From the NCBI GenBank assembly GCA_032173965.1, contig JAVUNC010000004.1:64230501-64294500 (forward strand): a DNA stretch of 64,000 bases, given 5' to 3'. Below, in pieces: positions 25,141 through 36,476 of this stretch. Below the pieces are notes generated by a model. The model was not told the DNA's origin. It saw only the letters and a list, made by a program, of their open reading frames with translations, and ran no database searches. Position 1 is the stretch's first letter. Every line of letters begins with the position of its first letter. The stretch is from Sitta carolinensis (Eukaryota > Chordata > Aves > Passeriformes > Sittidae). Made by a program: the position numbers and the translations under genes.

Positions 25141-25230
25141 GCTATGGTTTAGCTGACAAGGTCATGTACTGCCAAAGGTTGGACTCGGTGGTCATGGAGT
25201 TCTTTCCGAACCATATTGATTCTACGATAA
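25141..25230 (+). mobile_element. CR1 LINE 3'-tail fragment, diverged
   Basis: About 90 bp with the CR1 terminal blocks GGTTGGACTCGGTGGTCATGG, TTCTTTCCGAACC and GATTCTACGAT, in plus orientation. It is more diverged than the copies at 10.7 and 18.6 kb and matches the sub-type with GGTTGGACTCGATGATC near its end. It is 5'-truncated. Confidence 0.75.
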
Positions 25231-25683
25231 AAGATTCCAGACATTGTGGAAGGCAGTGTATTCACAGATGTCCAGACTAATTTTTAGGTGAGTATCTGAA
25301 TATTTAAGTGTTTAACAAAAATTAGCCACCAGCCCTCTTGATGGTAGCAATAAAAATCTTCTGAGATTTCATAATCTACACTACCTTCTTAAAACTGTGA
25401 ATGGTTTTGCATCATTTGCAGTTGGGTCACTTGGGTAGGTACCTGTCTTATGGATAGGATGAAGATTAATTGTATTTGTTTTCACTTACAGTTCTACAGG
25501 TGCAAAGGAGGAGGGCAGTCCAAAAACAAACTGAAATACATTTGTTGTTATAGTATCAGTATTTCAAGAAGCTATGTAATAAACCTTATGAAATGTATGT
25601 ACTTTTTGCCTTGTAAAATTACTGTAAAATGAAAACCACTGTTTTAGAGAGCCTAGAGTTTTTGTTGGTGTTTTTTTGGTTGG

Positions 25684-25708
25684 TTTTTTTTTTTTTTTTT
25701 TTTTTTTT
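25684..25708. repeat. T25 homopolymer
   Basis: A pure T run followed shortly by the 10-bp palindrome TCTGGCCAGA. Read on the minus strand, the palindrome precedes a poly-A tract. No retroelement body is identified. Confidence 0.9.
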
Positions 25709-26738
25709 CCCTGATTTCTGGCCAGATTAAGGAAAAGCAGTCTGGAATGAAAAAAAAATACACTAAAATTGTCGTTTGGCATTAATGGGTATGTCTGTAA
25801 ATAAATTCATCTTATTCCTAATAAAATTATCCTTTACAGTTATACTCAAGTTCAGTGATTACTTATCCTTAATTCATCCAAGATTTTGCTGTAACTGACT
25901 TTTTGTCTTCTTCATTATAAGAATGGAGAGCTGCGCACAGGAAAGCCTGGAAGATCTATATTTGATATGAGGAGTTCCAGCACCAAAAATCAGCTGTAAC
26001 ATCACTCTCAGAGATTTCTAATTGACAAAATTCTGATTTTGCAAGTCCTGTTTCTCTGACTTCAGCTGTGCTGTGATGATTTACCCAACTTGAAGATGTG
26101 ACCTCAACATCATGCTCTTGATTTAAGAAAATCCATCAGAAATAAAACATACTCCTACACAGCAATGTACCCAGCCATTTGTAACTGCATTTTAAACAGT
26201 CATTCAGCAAGCTCGGCTCACCTAAAATTTCTCTTTTGCATTCACACTTCCAGTCATATTTGAAGGAAACAGTTCAGCAGAGATGGATGGCTTTATTTCT
26301 ACCAACTGCATTTCTCTCTGACTCCGAGTTAAAGAAGCTTAAGAGATTACAAGAGAAATATAAATGTATTATCTCTGTCCCTCATTCATTCTGAGAAGCA
26401 ATGCCAGAAAAAAAAGGCAAATGGAGTCATCTGAAAACATGACAAGGCAGTGCATATTTTCACAGGTAGACATGAGAACTGGAAAAGACTTGAGGAAAGG
26501 ATTACTGTGGTGGGAGAAAAGGGAAGAGTGTAAGCTGACAGATTAATAGCTGGTGTTTCATAGTTGGTGTCTCTTAAAAAGTTTTACTTGTTTGCTTATT
26601 TACTCTGAAGTTATGTACTAAGAGCAGCAGCAGCAGAATTGCATGCCAGATGGTAGAGGAAGTGCCTCGTGTATCTTTCCAGTCTACTGAAGCCTGCAGG
26701 GTTCTTGTTAACCCACTGCTCTGGTTTTCATCGCAAAT

Positions 26739-26835
26739 CTCTTTCTTCCCCTTTTTTCTCTTCCGTTCTTCAAAGAAAAAGGAGGGAGGGGAAGAAGGAA
26801 AAAAAATAAAAAAAGAAAAGAAAAAAAAGAAAAGC
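26739..26835. repeat. Pyrimidine tract followed by purine tract
   Basis: A 30-nt pyrimidine-rich stretch is followed at once by about 60 nt of almost pure purine (GGAGGGAGGGGAAGAAGG, then A/G-rich). TTCTTCCCC and GGGGAAGAA within it are complementary, so the tract could fold on itself. This is low-complexity DNA with possible triplex (H-DNA) potential. The short frames across it are shadows. Confidence 0.8.
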
Positions 26836-28105
26836 CATAGTTTAAACTGGCAATAGCACCATCCTTTTGGCTTCGAGCTGCCCTGTCTTGTGCCAAATAT
26901 ACTGTCTCCAGCAGCTCTCCCACAACAAATCAGTCCAAACACACAAAAGCTGTAAAAAAAGAATGGTGAAGAAAGATCCTTGATTCTCTTCTACTCCCCC
27001 CCAGCCTTTTCCTTTTGCTTCCTTCCTCGAGCTTCATCCCCCAGCAGTGGTCTCCTTCTTGCCAGTACTGTGAGTGATACTGGGACCTCCAGCCTGCAGC
27101 TTTGCTGACAGCTTCCTTAGAGCACAGGCGCCTTTGCCTCTCTGTATTAACAAGCCATTGTAAAGCAGAAGTTATATTCTATTATTCCTCCCACTTCCAT
27201 CTGATAGCTGATGTTTGAAAAAATGGCTCATAAATTATTAGCATGGCAGAGTCATTGCTTTTGGAAACTTCTCCTATTCTTTCAGCTATCCCACACCACT
27301 GTATTGTGTCAGAACTTGCATTTCCAGACACCTAAAAAGATTTTATATGGTCTGTTTTTACAGTATATTATTTAAAAAATTTGGAAAAATACTCCCGATT
27401 TTTAAGTGATTCATGAACATTAAGAAGTCCAAATGTAGAGACCAGTCACGAAGACTATTAGATACTGATTTTTAGAAAGTGTAAAGCATGTTATTAGTGA
27501 AATCATCTTAAATCAGGAGTGCTTATGAAAAGTATGCCCTTGTCTCTGTCCCAGGGATCGGAGAGTCGTGCAGGGATAATAGGTGAGGCCATTGCTTAGG
27601 GTCAGAACCAGGAGATGACACCATCACCAGAATCAAGTTTTAGGCGGTTTCAGGGGGGTGAGTTTAATGTAGAAGAGAAGATTGCAAGTGCTGGGGCTCA
27701 TTCCCTACACTGAAAGTAAAAAATAAAATAATAAAAAAAACAAGGTGCACGTTTGCAGGGCAGCATAATCAGAGCAACAGAGAAAACAAGAATGCAAGTG
27801 AGTAACTTTTAAAAGGGACAAGGGAAAAGAGTGCCTAAGAAAGTTGGAGAATATGACAAAAGAAACATAAGCAAGCATAGTTATGCAGAATTTTTTTCTA
27901 ATAACCTCCTGGAAGGTTTCTTTCATCACTTTAAAAATCATATTATAATTTTCTTATTCTTTGCTCCACATTGGTCTCATTCAAGATGTCTATTATTTTT
28001 AATGTCATTGTTGCTAGTAAGAACAATTATTCTTAGTTATTGCTATCATTGCAATTACTTCATTAAATATGAAAAAATTTATATTTATTTGAGGACAGTT
28101 GCTGT

Positions 28106-28133
28106 GTCTTTGCTCTAAAGTCTTTGCTCTAAA
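28106..28133. repeat. Perfect 14-bp tandem duplication
   Basis: GTCTTTGCTCTAAA occurs twice back to back with no differences. This suggests a recent slippage event. Confidence 0.9.
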
Positions 28134-28193
28134 TATCAAATTCTCTAAATTCTATCTCAGAGCATTTTTCCCAACCCTGAGATTATTTTGATA

Positions 28194-28253
28194 TTTATAC
28201 TATGAATTCTCAACATTTATTCATAGTATAAATTCTCAATTTATACTATGAAT
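28194..28253. repeat. Three copies of a 14-mer, one inverted: perfect hairpin
   Basis: TTTATACTATGAAT (28194-28207), its exact reverse complement (28219-28232), then a direct copy (28240-28253). The first two form a perfect 14-bp stem with an 11-nt loop. The last two also pair, with a 7-nt loop, so two mutually exclusive hairpins are possible. TTCTCAA is repeated in the spacers, which suggests a duplication with a template switch. Confidence 0.9.
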
Positions 28254-28362
28254 TCAGTAACTTTTCTTTGATGCACACTAAAGGTACACAGTAGAAGATT
28301 TTTTTTGCCTGCTACGAATTCGCTGTCAAGAGCAGTGAGCTGAACTCTTAAGAGAATGGTAC

Positions 28363-28389
28363 AATTAATTAATTAATTAATTAATTAAT
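28363..28389. repeat. (AATT)n microsatellite
   Basis: About seven units of AATT without interruption. A simple tetranucleotide repeat, probably polymorphic. Confidence 0.95.
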
Positions 28390-31300
28390 ATTGCCTGAGC
28401 TTTGCACAGCATAACACCTTGAGAACCTCACCTACAGGGAAATGTAGAAGACAGGCAGTTGTGTTCTATGGGTTCATAAACTGTTGGCTGTTTTCATCAG
28501 TTAATCAGATTCCTTGGGAAAAGGTTCTGGAAATGGAGGAATAAGGATTGTTTGAGTTCTGTAGGACAAGGAGAAAATGCCTTTTTCATTCTTAGTGCAA
28601 GTGGGAGAATAAATTTTTAGGATTAACAATTTGTACTACTAACTAAGCAAAAGTGCTTGCAGTAAAAGAATAAACAGAAGTCCATAACTAATTGGAAACA
28701 GGGAGGTTGTGTAATATTTCCTTTGCTTGCTTGGGAAAATTAAAGGTTCTGCATACTGAATCTGATGATTCAAATCTCTCACAGTAAACAGCAAAATTCT
28801 ATGTGGCTTTAAAGGAAATAGAAAATCACAGAGAATAGACTCAGCTCACCTTAATAAAACACAATAAGAAAATAATAATGATAAGCAGAAAAGGAATTGA
28901 AAAGGGAATTGCCAGCATGATATTTAATTGTGTTGCACAGTGGATCTGATGGACTCTGTTAGTTTATTCCCTCCTTTAATTCTTACATACAAACAAAATT
29001 TACTTGATCCAAGGCAAAGTCTTGGTATTTTTAAAAAAAGTCATTGCCTGAGTTTACAGAGTGCTCATTGTAACAGATGCTTAATGAATGGAGTGGGAGG
29101 TTAAGAACACTGCATCAGCTTGAAAATGTTGGTAGAAATCAATAACCTATTGATAATAATAAAAATAATAACCTATTATTTGGGACAGTGGAAATGCTAG
29201 TGATCATCTTTAGGAAACAACCCTATGAAAAGAGAAACCTCTGCATCCCACAGGATTCGCCTTAGGGAGTACATGAGAAAAGGCTGAGTGAAAAATGGGA
29301 CTAACCACATGAGAGCCACCTGTCCCTTAAATACACAACTAGTAGTAAGTAACTGTGTGGTCTCAATGAATTCAAAGGGATTGTTGCCATCTTTGAAGCT
29401 GAGCATGTGCACAGATATTTTCTCAGTTGGGACCTATGTATCTAAAACTTATTGCAGCAGTTTGAAAGGTGAGATGTGCCACATTTGAAATGATTCTTCG
29501 GTCACCTTTTATCTTAATGAGATGGCGTGGGTGGCTGCATGACCTGTGGTGTCCTTGCCCCTTATGGTGTACAGAAAAAACTGGTGGCTGTGATTTTTGC
29601 CTTTTTCTGTGTTTTGAAATTATAAAAGTGAGTAGCTAAGAAATCTGCATTAAGTGATATCTAGTTCAAATTTCTTGTCAAAAAAAGGCTTAATACCGTA
29701 AGAATAAATGGAACGTAAATATAAGGATAAATACAGATGAATAATAGTGCTTACTCCCTCTTTTGTAAAGCAGATATCACAAGATCCAATAACTTAGTTT
29801 TTCCTTTTCACTTTTAAAATGGATATGAATATTCGACTAGGAAAAGAAGAACTATTTTAAATAAAAATAATGCATCTTTCTTGGCTTTGTTAACTTGTTA
29901 GGCATTTGATGGCTGCACATATTAATATTGCAGAGTATCTACTCATTATTCTTCAGTCTTTATCTTTCTGACTTTAATAATTAATGGTGAATTTAGCTCT
30001 TTGTATAATTCCATTTCAACCTTATAAAGAGCATTAGGATTGCATAGGTGCAGACCTCTCCCAAATTTAATCCTGTTTGCAATTGCAAATTTATTCCTAT
30101 TTGCAAAGAGTAAAAAAATACAACTGAATTGCATTTTGCCTGATGCCATTCTGGTTCCAGACTTACTACTATCTCTGACTAAATAAGCTTGATACTTGGG
30201 TGATGTTGAATAGCTAGGCCACTAAGTATTTCAGATTAAATATCTACCATTCTTGAGTACCATACCTACACTTCTGCTCAGGTCATATCCACACTTTGTG
30301 AATCTTTATGCTGCTTGCACATCAGCATTCCAGTGATGTGCATCTCTCAAAGCTGCCATTATTTACCCTCTCACAGGAGTCCTACGGCTTCATTTCCCTT
30401 TTTGCATCTTGTGTGACAGCAGTGGGTGCAGTTTGCTGTGGGGATGGACAGGAGCTGCAGCTGGGAAGTCGTGGGAAAGGCCTAATGATGCACAAATATT
30501 CCAGTGATAAACTAAGCTCCCCCTGACCTAGTTTCTCATGACTGCAAAATCAGGCCATATTTACTGTAATCAAGCTCTTTGCATTTCTTACAAATGCGTT
30601 TGTGTAAATGTAGCTCCACTGGGATGAGCAGCTTTGGAAATATGCTGTCACCCCTGTCCTGGCATTTTATTAGCATGCACTCAAGACTCACTGATAATCA
30701 TGCAAACACAGGTTGGTTCTACTCTTCACAACAGACTCTTGTTGAAATATATTCATACTGATGAAGCTGCAGAAGGAAAAATTCTGAGTAGATACCCTAG
30801 GAGGAAAAACCCTCTCCACTAGATCTGCAGATGGAGGGAAGGCTTTCTGGAAAACCTATTTCTCTCAGATGTACTTAGGCAGGTTGCTCTCAGTAATGAA
30901 GTTCCACCTATCCTGCGCTCTCCAAGATATGCTGACAATGTGTAAAACCATAATTGTTTTCAAGTGTTTCCTAAGATGTTTGTTACAATTATTTTTTTCC
31001 AGTCCAGGCAATCACACATCATTCTGCCAGGCTCTGCACAGATTTTAGGACAGCAATAATAATTTATATATGCAGCAATTGTAACATACATTTAAAAACT
31101 ACAAATGATTAGTAAAAGAAGAAAGTCTTTAGGTTATTTTGAAAAGATGGTCATGCAAATACTGTACTATATGCAGATTTTTCCCCTCACCTTAGCCACA
31201 TAGCAAAAAGTGAGCTTAAGTCATGGTATAGACATCAATAAATATCTCTTTCTATTGGTAGCAGTGCAATTACAGAAGTTTTCAGGTGGGATTGTCAATC

Positions 31301-32817
31301 AAAAGTTCTGTCTCCCTTTCACCACCTGTTCACTACCAGGAACTACATTTGCTTGTGCTTTTTTTTTTTCTAAGGTTTGCAACATTTTCAGTCTATTTTT
31401 CTATTTTGCTATATCATGTGCCAAACCCATTACAAGGCATCACTGGCCATTTAATGTTACAATTTTAAGATTTTTGGGTTACACTCTTTAGCTTGCCTTC
31501 TGCTGACAGAGGTCCTCTAGAAACAGCAATACCATTGTCAGCCACCTTGGAGTGGGATGAAAGCAAAATGTAGGAGGGATTGCAACCACAGTTGGTGTCT
31601 GCCAGCTGGAAATTGAAGATGCTTAATTCAGAAACCAAGCTCAGATGCTTAGAATGACAGGCACAGTCTTCTCTGCATGAGCAGAGCCTTGTCAGTCACC
31701 CTTTTATTGGAGTGTGTAGAGTTGTGATCACACTCAGAGAGGCTGACTGAGGGAGATGGCTGTGGGTTTCCATCAGCCAAGGAAAGAAAATTTCGATGCT
31801 CAAGGAAGCACTGAACTTCCAGGGACAATTTTGCTCCCCAGTTCTGTGTTCACTGTCCGTTCAGCTTTTGAGTGCTTTGAATAGTGATGTCACAGAGTGC
31901 TTGTTACTGCATCCCAGAATCAGACTTTAAAAAAAGTCCAAACAATGGCCCAGTCTATCTTTGCACTTGTTTTTCATGGAATATTGAGAATATACTAAAT
32001 AAGTAAGGTGGTTTATGCTATTTTTATCAGGAACTTTGCATGCACTTCAATGAAATCCATTACATAGTTGTTGCTGGCTTTTTTAAAAGCATAATGTAGA
32101 TGTTCAAGTAATAACAGATGAAACTGATTTCAGCCACCACTAACTGGCTTTTTGGAAAGGGAAAGGAATCCTTCAGTATTTCCAGCTTCTGTTGGAACAC
32201 TGGCACAGGAAACTATTTAGCAGGGCTAATGTGCAAGGAAGTGATGTAACTTTTACCAAATTTTCTGACTGTGTGGAAAAAAAAAATCCAGCATCAACTG
32301 GCCTACTACCCTATTAAACCACTAGTTTCCTGTGCCAATGAACTGGAAAATGAACTGCATCCCCTCTGCTGACATCATCTACATCAGCTGGTTTCTTAAT
32401 GGTAGAATACCAGATTTCCAACTATGCCTTAACATGAGATTGAGTAAGTCAAATAGGAAACACTTATTTAAGTCTCATTTTGTTCTGAGCAGAAACTTCC
32501 CTTTCCAGTCACATCAGAAACAGAAGTGCCTGCTGGTTCATTAATATATTATTTTTTAAATCCTGGTTCCTTACTTCAGAATACACTCCTAATATTAATG
32601 GTAGTAATGTTAGCAGTAGCAAGTTGGAAAGGAGAATTTGTTTTACAAAAATGTCAGATTTTTTTATCAGAAGTTAGAAGTTAAAACCAAATGTCTATCA
32701 AGCAGAATTTAAATTTTTGCAGGAAATTACTTCTGAGAAAATATTTTTTTCCTTTTGATGTTGTGAGTATTCTGTTGAGATAACCTTAGAAAATTGCAAT
32801 ATAATAAGAGAACCTAT

Positions 32818-32863
32818 AACCTGGTATTTGAATAACATTTAACCTGGTATTTGAATAACATTT
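32818..32863. repeat. Perfect 2 x 23-bp tandem duplication
   Basis: A 23-bp unit beginning AACCTGGTATTTG and ending AACATTT is present twice with no mismatch. A further GAATAAACAT after it looks like the start of a partial third copy. The lack of differences implies a recent origin. Confidence 0.95.
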
Positions 32864-33414
32864 GAATAAACATGTTAGAATATTAAAGCCTAAATAAATT
32901 AACAAAAAAATAGTGAAGGAAAATTACCAGAAAAGGTCAGAATGTAATGCTGGTTGTTTTCTTAACAAAATGCAAAACAAGAAGCAACTTTTTCTTCATA
33001 GAAAAAATTGCTAATTTAATTTTTAGAAAAAAAAAAAAAATAAAATACTGCCTTTTCTAAGGCAGTGTGAATCCACTGGAAAATAAAAAACCAGCTTGCT
33101 GGAGCTATCTTATTGAAAATTTTGTCTATGAAAGTGTGTGGAAGCCAGAGCAAACATTGGACAATGTGGATGCAAGAATGAGGATGGGTTTGAGTAAAGA
33201 GCTCAGTGGCTTGCAGAGGAGGAGCTGATGGCATCCCTGTAGCCCTCAAATGTCTCTGAACTGGTAGTGGTGAAACCTTGGGGGCTCTGCAGCTGATGTC
33301 CTTCCCTGGGGCTGGGACCAATGAACTGTGACAGAGGAACTGGCAGAAATTTCCCTGGTGAAGCAAGGTTAAACAAGGAAGAGATATACAGGAGAAAATT
33401 CACTGTAAAAGAGA

Positions 33415-33521
33415 ACCATAGAATAATTTGGATTGGAAAGGATCTCTAAAGGACATCTAGTCCCAAGCTTCTGCAATGAGGGGACATCTTCAACTAGAGC
33501 AGGTTGCTCAAAGGCCAGCCT
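33415..33521 (-). mobile_element. CR1 LINE 3'-end fragment, minus orientation
   Basis: Reads in plus as ACCATAGAATAATTTGGATT, GGAAAGGATCTCTAAAGGAC, ATCTAGTCC, GGGGACATCTTCAACTAGAG, CAGGTTGCTCAAAGGCC. This is the reverse complement of the CR1 3' terminus (the …GGGCAACCTGG-TCTAGTGGAAG…TTCCAACC…TTCTATGGT order). Truncated at about 110 bp. The right edge, around the TTGGATGGTTCC that follows, is uncertain. Confidence 0.88.
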
Positions 33522-34472
33522 TGGATGGTTCCAACTCTCTGGTCGTATACACCTGTAACTATATACACCTTTAGTGACTGGTAGCTATTTAATATGGCTA
33601 ATTACTTGTATTTAATTGGAAAAAAAATCAGAAATTTATTAAGCAGGTGATGGTTTTCTAGATAAAATGAAAAATATTAAGCTCATTGTTTATACATTTA
33701 AATATTAAAGGCAAATAGTTTTAACATGTACATCTATAATATTTTTGTCATTTCACTGCAGCATAGATCCAACTACGACTTTCCTAATCGCTTTTTTTTT
33801 CTTTAATACTAAGCACAAATATATTTTCGTGTTTATGTGGGAGTACAAATCATTCAAATTAGATAATGTGGTAACAGATGTCTGTGTTATTGGAGCCTTA
33901 TTTTGCTAGATGTCGTACAGACAGGTCATAATTATCATTTAAAGGTCAGTGTAAGAAACAGGGAGGCTTTCACAACGCCAACTAGTTTACTTAGTCTTCT
34001 ACTCTGAATCACTGTATCAGAGTCTGTGTCTTCCCTTTGACTCAAAGGAACCATGGGAAAACAGCTAGATTTTGAGAACCAGCCAAGTTTTGTGCTGATA
34101 TTTGGGTAAGCTAATTGTACTCTAAATTATAGTAACGGACAGTGGAGTAGCACTTGAAACAGACCAACTGTCCTAAATTGTAACATTTGCTGTTTAAATA
34201 TTGTGTAGTAGAATTTGGCAGACATCCAAACAACCAAACTTTCCTTCTTTTTGTTTCGATGTTCAAAACGTTCCATTGCTTTAGAAATAAATAAATATTG
34301 GAGTCATCTGTGCACCCCAGTTTCTGCTGAGATCAGAAGCTGGATAAGAATGGTGCAGAAGGCACTTCCAGGGAAGAGAATCTCATGAGAAAATTCTCAT
34401 CTCAGGTTTTCTGCCTAAATTCTAAGACACTAAGATAAATTGAAACATTCAGAATTTGAATTTTTTTAATAA

Positions 34473-34528
34473 AATGCACTCATCAAAGCTTTTGAGGTTC
34501 AATGCACTCACCAAAGCTTTTGAGGTTT
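34473..34528. repeat. 2 x 28-bp tandem duplication
   Basis: A 28-bp unit beginning AATGCACTCA and containing CAAAGCTTTTGAGGTT is repeated directly with two substitutions (CATC/CACC and the last base). It is slightly older than the perfect duplication at 32818. Confidence 0.93.
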
Positions 34529-35367
34529 GTCTGTTATCTACTAAATGTATCAGCAGTATTGCTTGAAAAAAGTTGATTTTGAAAATTCTATCTCTGAAGC
34601 TTGAGAAAACAGTAACGGCTGTGTGAGTATCTGTAAAGTAGCACAATAAGAAAAACAGTTTTGTTTTCAGCAGTTCTCTCAATATCTATTCTTATTTAAG
34701 GAGTTCCACTGTATTAGTGGCATTTTCTCACTTCCCCTCTCCTACATACAGCCCTTATGGGAAAATAAGGAAAGTGAGCTGTGCTTTCATCATGGTCTTC
34801 CATCTCTACAGATGTCACCTGAAGAATATCCAAAAGATCTGTCACAAACTTGAAAAGTAATTTACTTTTATTCAGAGCAGGTACAAATTCAGCTCTCTGG
34901 TCTGTCACAACTCCTGTGTGGTACAAAGAAATCAGTTTTAATCACTTTGGCTATATCTAAGCTGCCTAAACTCTGGAGTTCCTCCTCGTTCTGTGGTTGG
35001 CAATGTGAGATGACTGAGAGCTGGGATGAGATCTAGAGCCTATTTCTTGTTTTGCTCTTGCCTCCTGGTTTCCCTGTGAAGAAGTCCAGGGATGTAAGTT
35101 GAAAAAGCACCACACTGCACAGGAAAATGGTGGTAGACAAGGGAACCAGAACTAAGTTCTTCGTAGCATCTGTCACATTATATTCATGTAATTATTATCT
35201 TTGGATAATATGGGAATAGTGTCAACTTTTTTCAAAGGAAGAAAGTAATGTAAAGAATAATGAACCTTTAGTATCCTGTAATGACAGAGGCCTTACACTT
35301 CTTTCTAAGCACATTTATTTTGAAGAATCTGTCTCAAACATAGTTGTATACATATTGTTTAACAGTT

Positions 35368-35416
35368 GTATCTGAAAGGTCTTTTTTAATCTAAATGACT
35401 CTGTGGTTCTGTGAAC
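35368..35416 (+). mobile_element. Possible short CR1 3' tail
   Basis: GAAAGGTCTTTTTTAATCTAA, ATGACTCTGTGGTTCTGTGAA resembles the last 45 bp of a CR1 element (…AAGGTCTTTTCCAACC-TAAATGATTCTGTGATTCTGTG). The CCAACC core has decayed to TTAATC, so the call rests on the terminal double TCTGTG. Confidence 0.5.
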
Positions 35417-36409
35417 CTGGACTATCAACATTTATAGCCACCCAGTCCCCCCCAGGGCAGCAGTGCAATTGGCAGGGTAGCACAAACAACAAACGCATGT
35501 TGAAACGCAGCACTGCTGGCCAGGTTCAGATATGGTGCTGTTTTTCCCAGGGAGTCGAGTAGGAGTTCATCACTTTGCAATGCCTGTGAGTCATGCCAGG
35601 TAGCACTGGCAGCCCTGCATGACCCTGCAGAGTGCTGTGTGCCCAGCTAAGCTGCGCCTCTCGCTGTGCAGGACATGTGAGAAGCCTTTCCCTGGGCCAG
35701 GTGTGTGCAGGGAGGCAGCACTTCAGCCACCCCTAACACCCTCAAAGCTCAAGCAGAGTTATTGTCTTATTGTCCAGCCCAGTTCTGCTTGGGCAGTTAT
35801 GGTTGGCAAGAAGTGTCTTGTGTCTTTTATTATGGATAATAGTTAAAAGGTTTTTTGTTTTTTTTTTGTTGTTGCTCAAAGTCATTTGATTGTTTGGGTT
35901 TGATTATTTGTGTTATCTTGCCAATAACAGCTGGGCTATTAGGTGAGGCTACAGTTGCAAACTACAGGAATAGCTGTAAGCTCTGCTGTTCACCCATGAC
36001 TAGTACTGAAGAGGATTGGATATAAATGCTATTTGTATCTATGGAACTTGAACAGATTATGAGTAAAAAATTTAAAATAATTTTGTGTCCAAACCGATAT
36101 TTTAGTCAGAGAAGTGGGATAAGGATCAATTCTGGGCAGAACAGTGGGACAAAGACCAATCCAAAGAATCATCTATAATTGTCACAAGTAACATAGGCCA
36201 CCGTTACTTTATCCCCTTTATGATTTGTGAGTAGCCATTTCCCTTGATTTAACATGGGGAAGACTGCTTACCTAATTTATCTTTCGTTTCAGTCCTGCTG
36301 TGACTGGTGGATCAGCCAAAGGGTTGCAGCTGGCAGGCACAGCTCACACGAGCTGCCTGGCCCAAGCTGGGCAAGGACTCTCTCCAAAGACTGAGGGGCT
36401 GTGGAGGTG

Positions 36410-36476
36410 AGACATGCTCAGAAATTCCCCTGTCTTCATTTATTGGTCTTTTTAGACATGCTCAGAAATTCCCCTG
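36410..36476. repeat. Direct repeat of 23 bp, 44-bp period
   Basis: The block AGACATGCTCAGAAATTCCC plus CTG occurs at 36410-36432 and again, identical, at 36454-36476. The 21-bp spacer TCTTCATTTATTGGTCTTTTT separates the copies. An insertion, or a 44-bp duplication with a lost second spacer, would explain it. Confidence 0.9.

Larger units (their letters stand above)
25231..33414. other. AT-rich non-coding DNA
   Basis: No gene is supported. It holds a T25 run, a pyrimidine/purine tract at 26.74-26.84 kb, a four-unit AGC repeat near 26.62 kb, a 14-bp tandem duplication at 28106, three copies of a 14-mer forming a perfect inverted repeat at 28194-28253, an (AATT)n tract and a 23-bp tandem duplication at 32818. 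The rest is unique-looking sequence with no recognisable transposon. Confidence 0.6.

Noticed and set aside
25283..25295. TAG|GTGAGTATC splice-donor-like site on the plus strand right of the CpG island
   Set aside because: One good donor motif alone is expected often by chance, and no matching plus-strand exon or acceptor could be supported.
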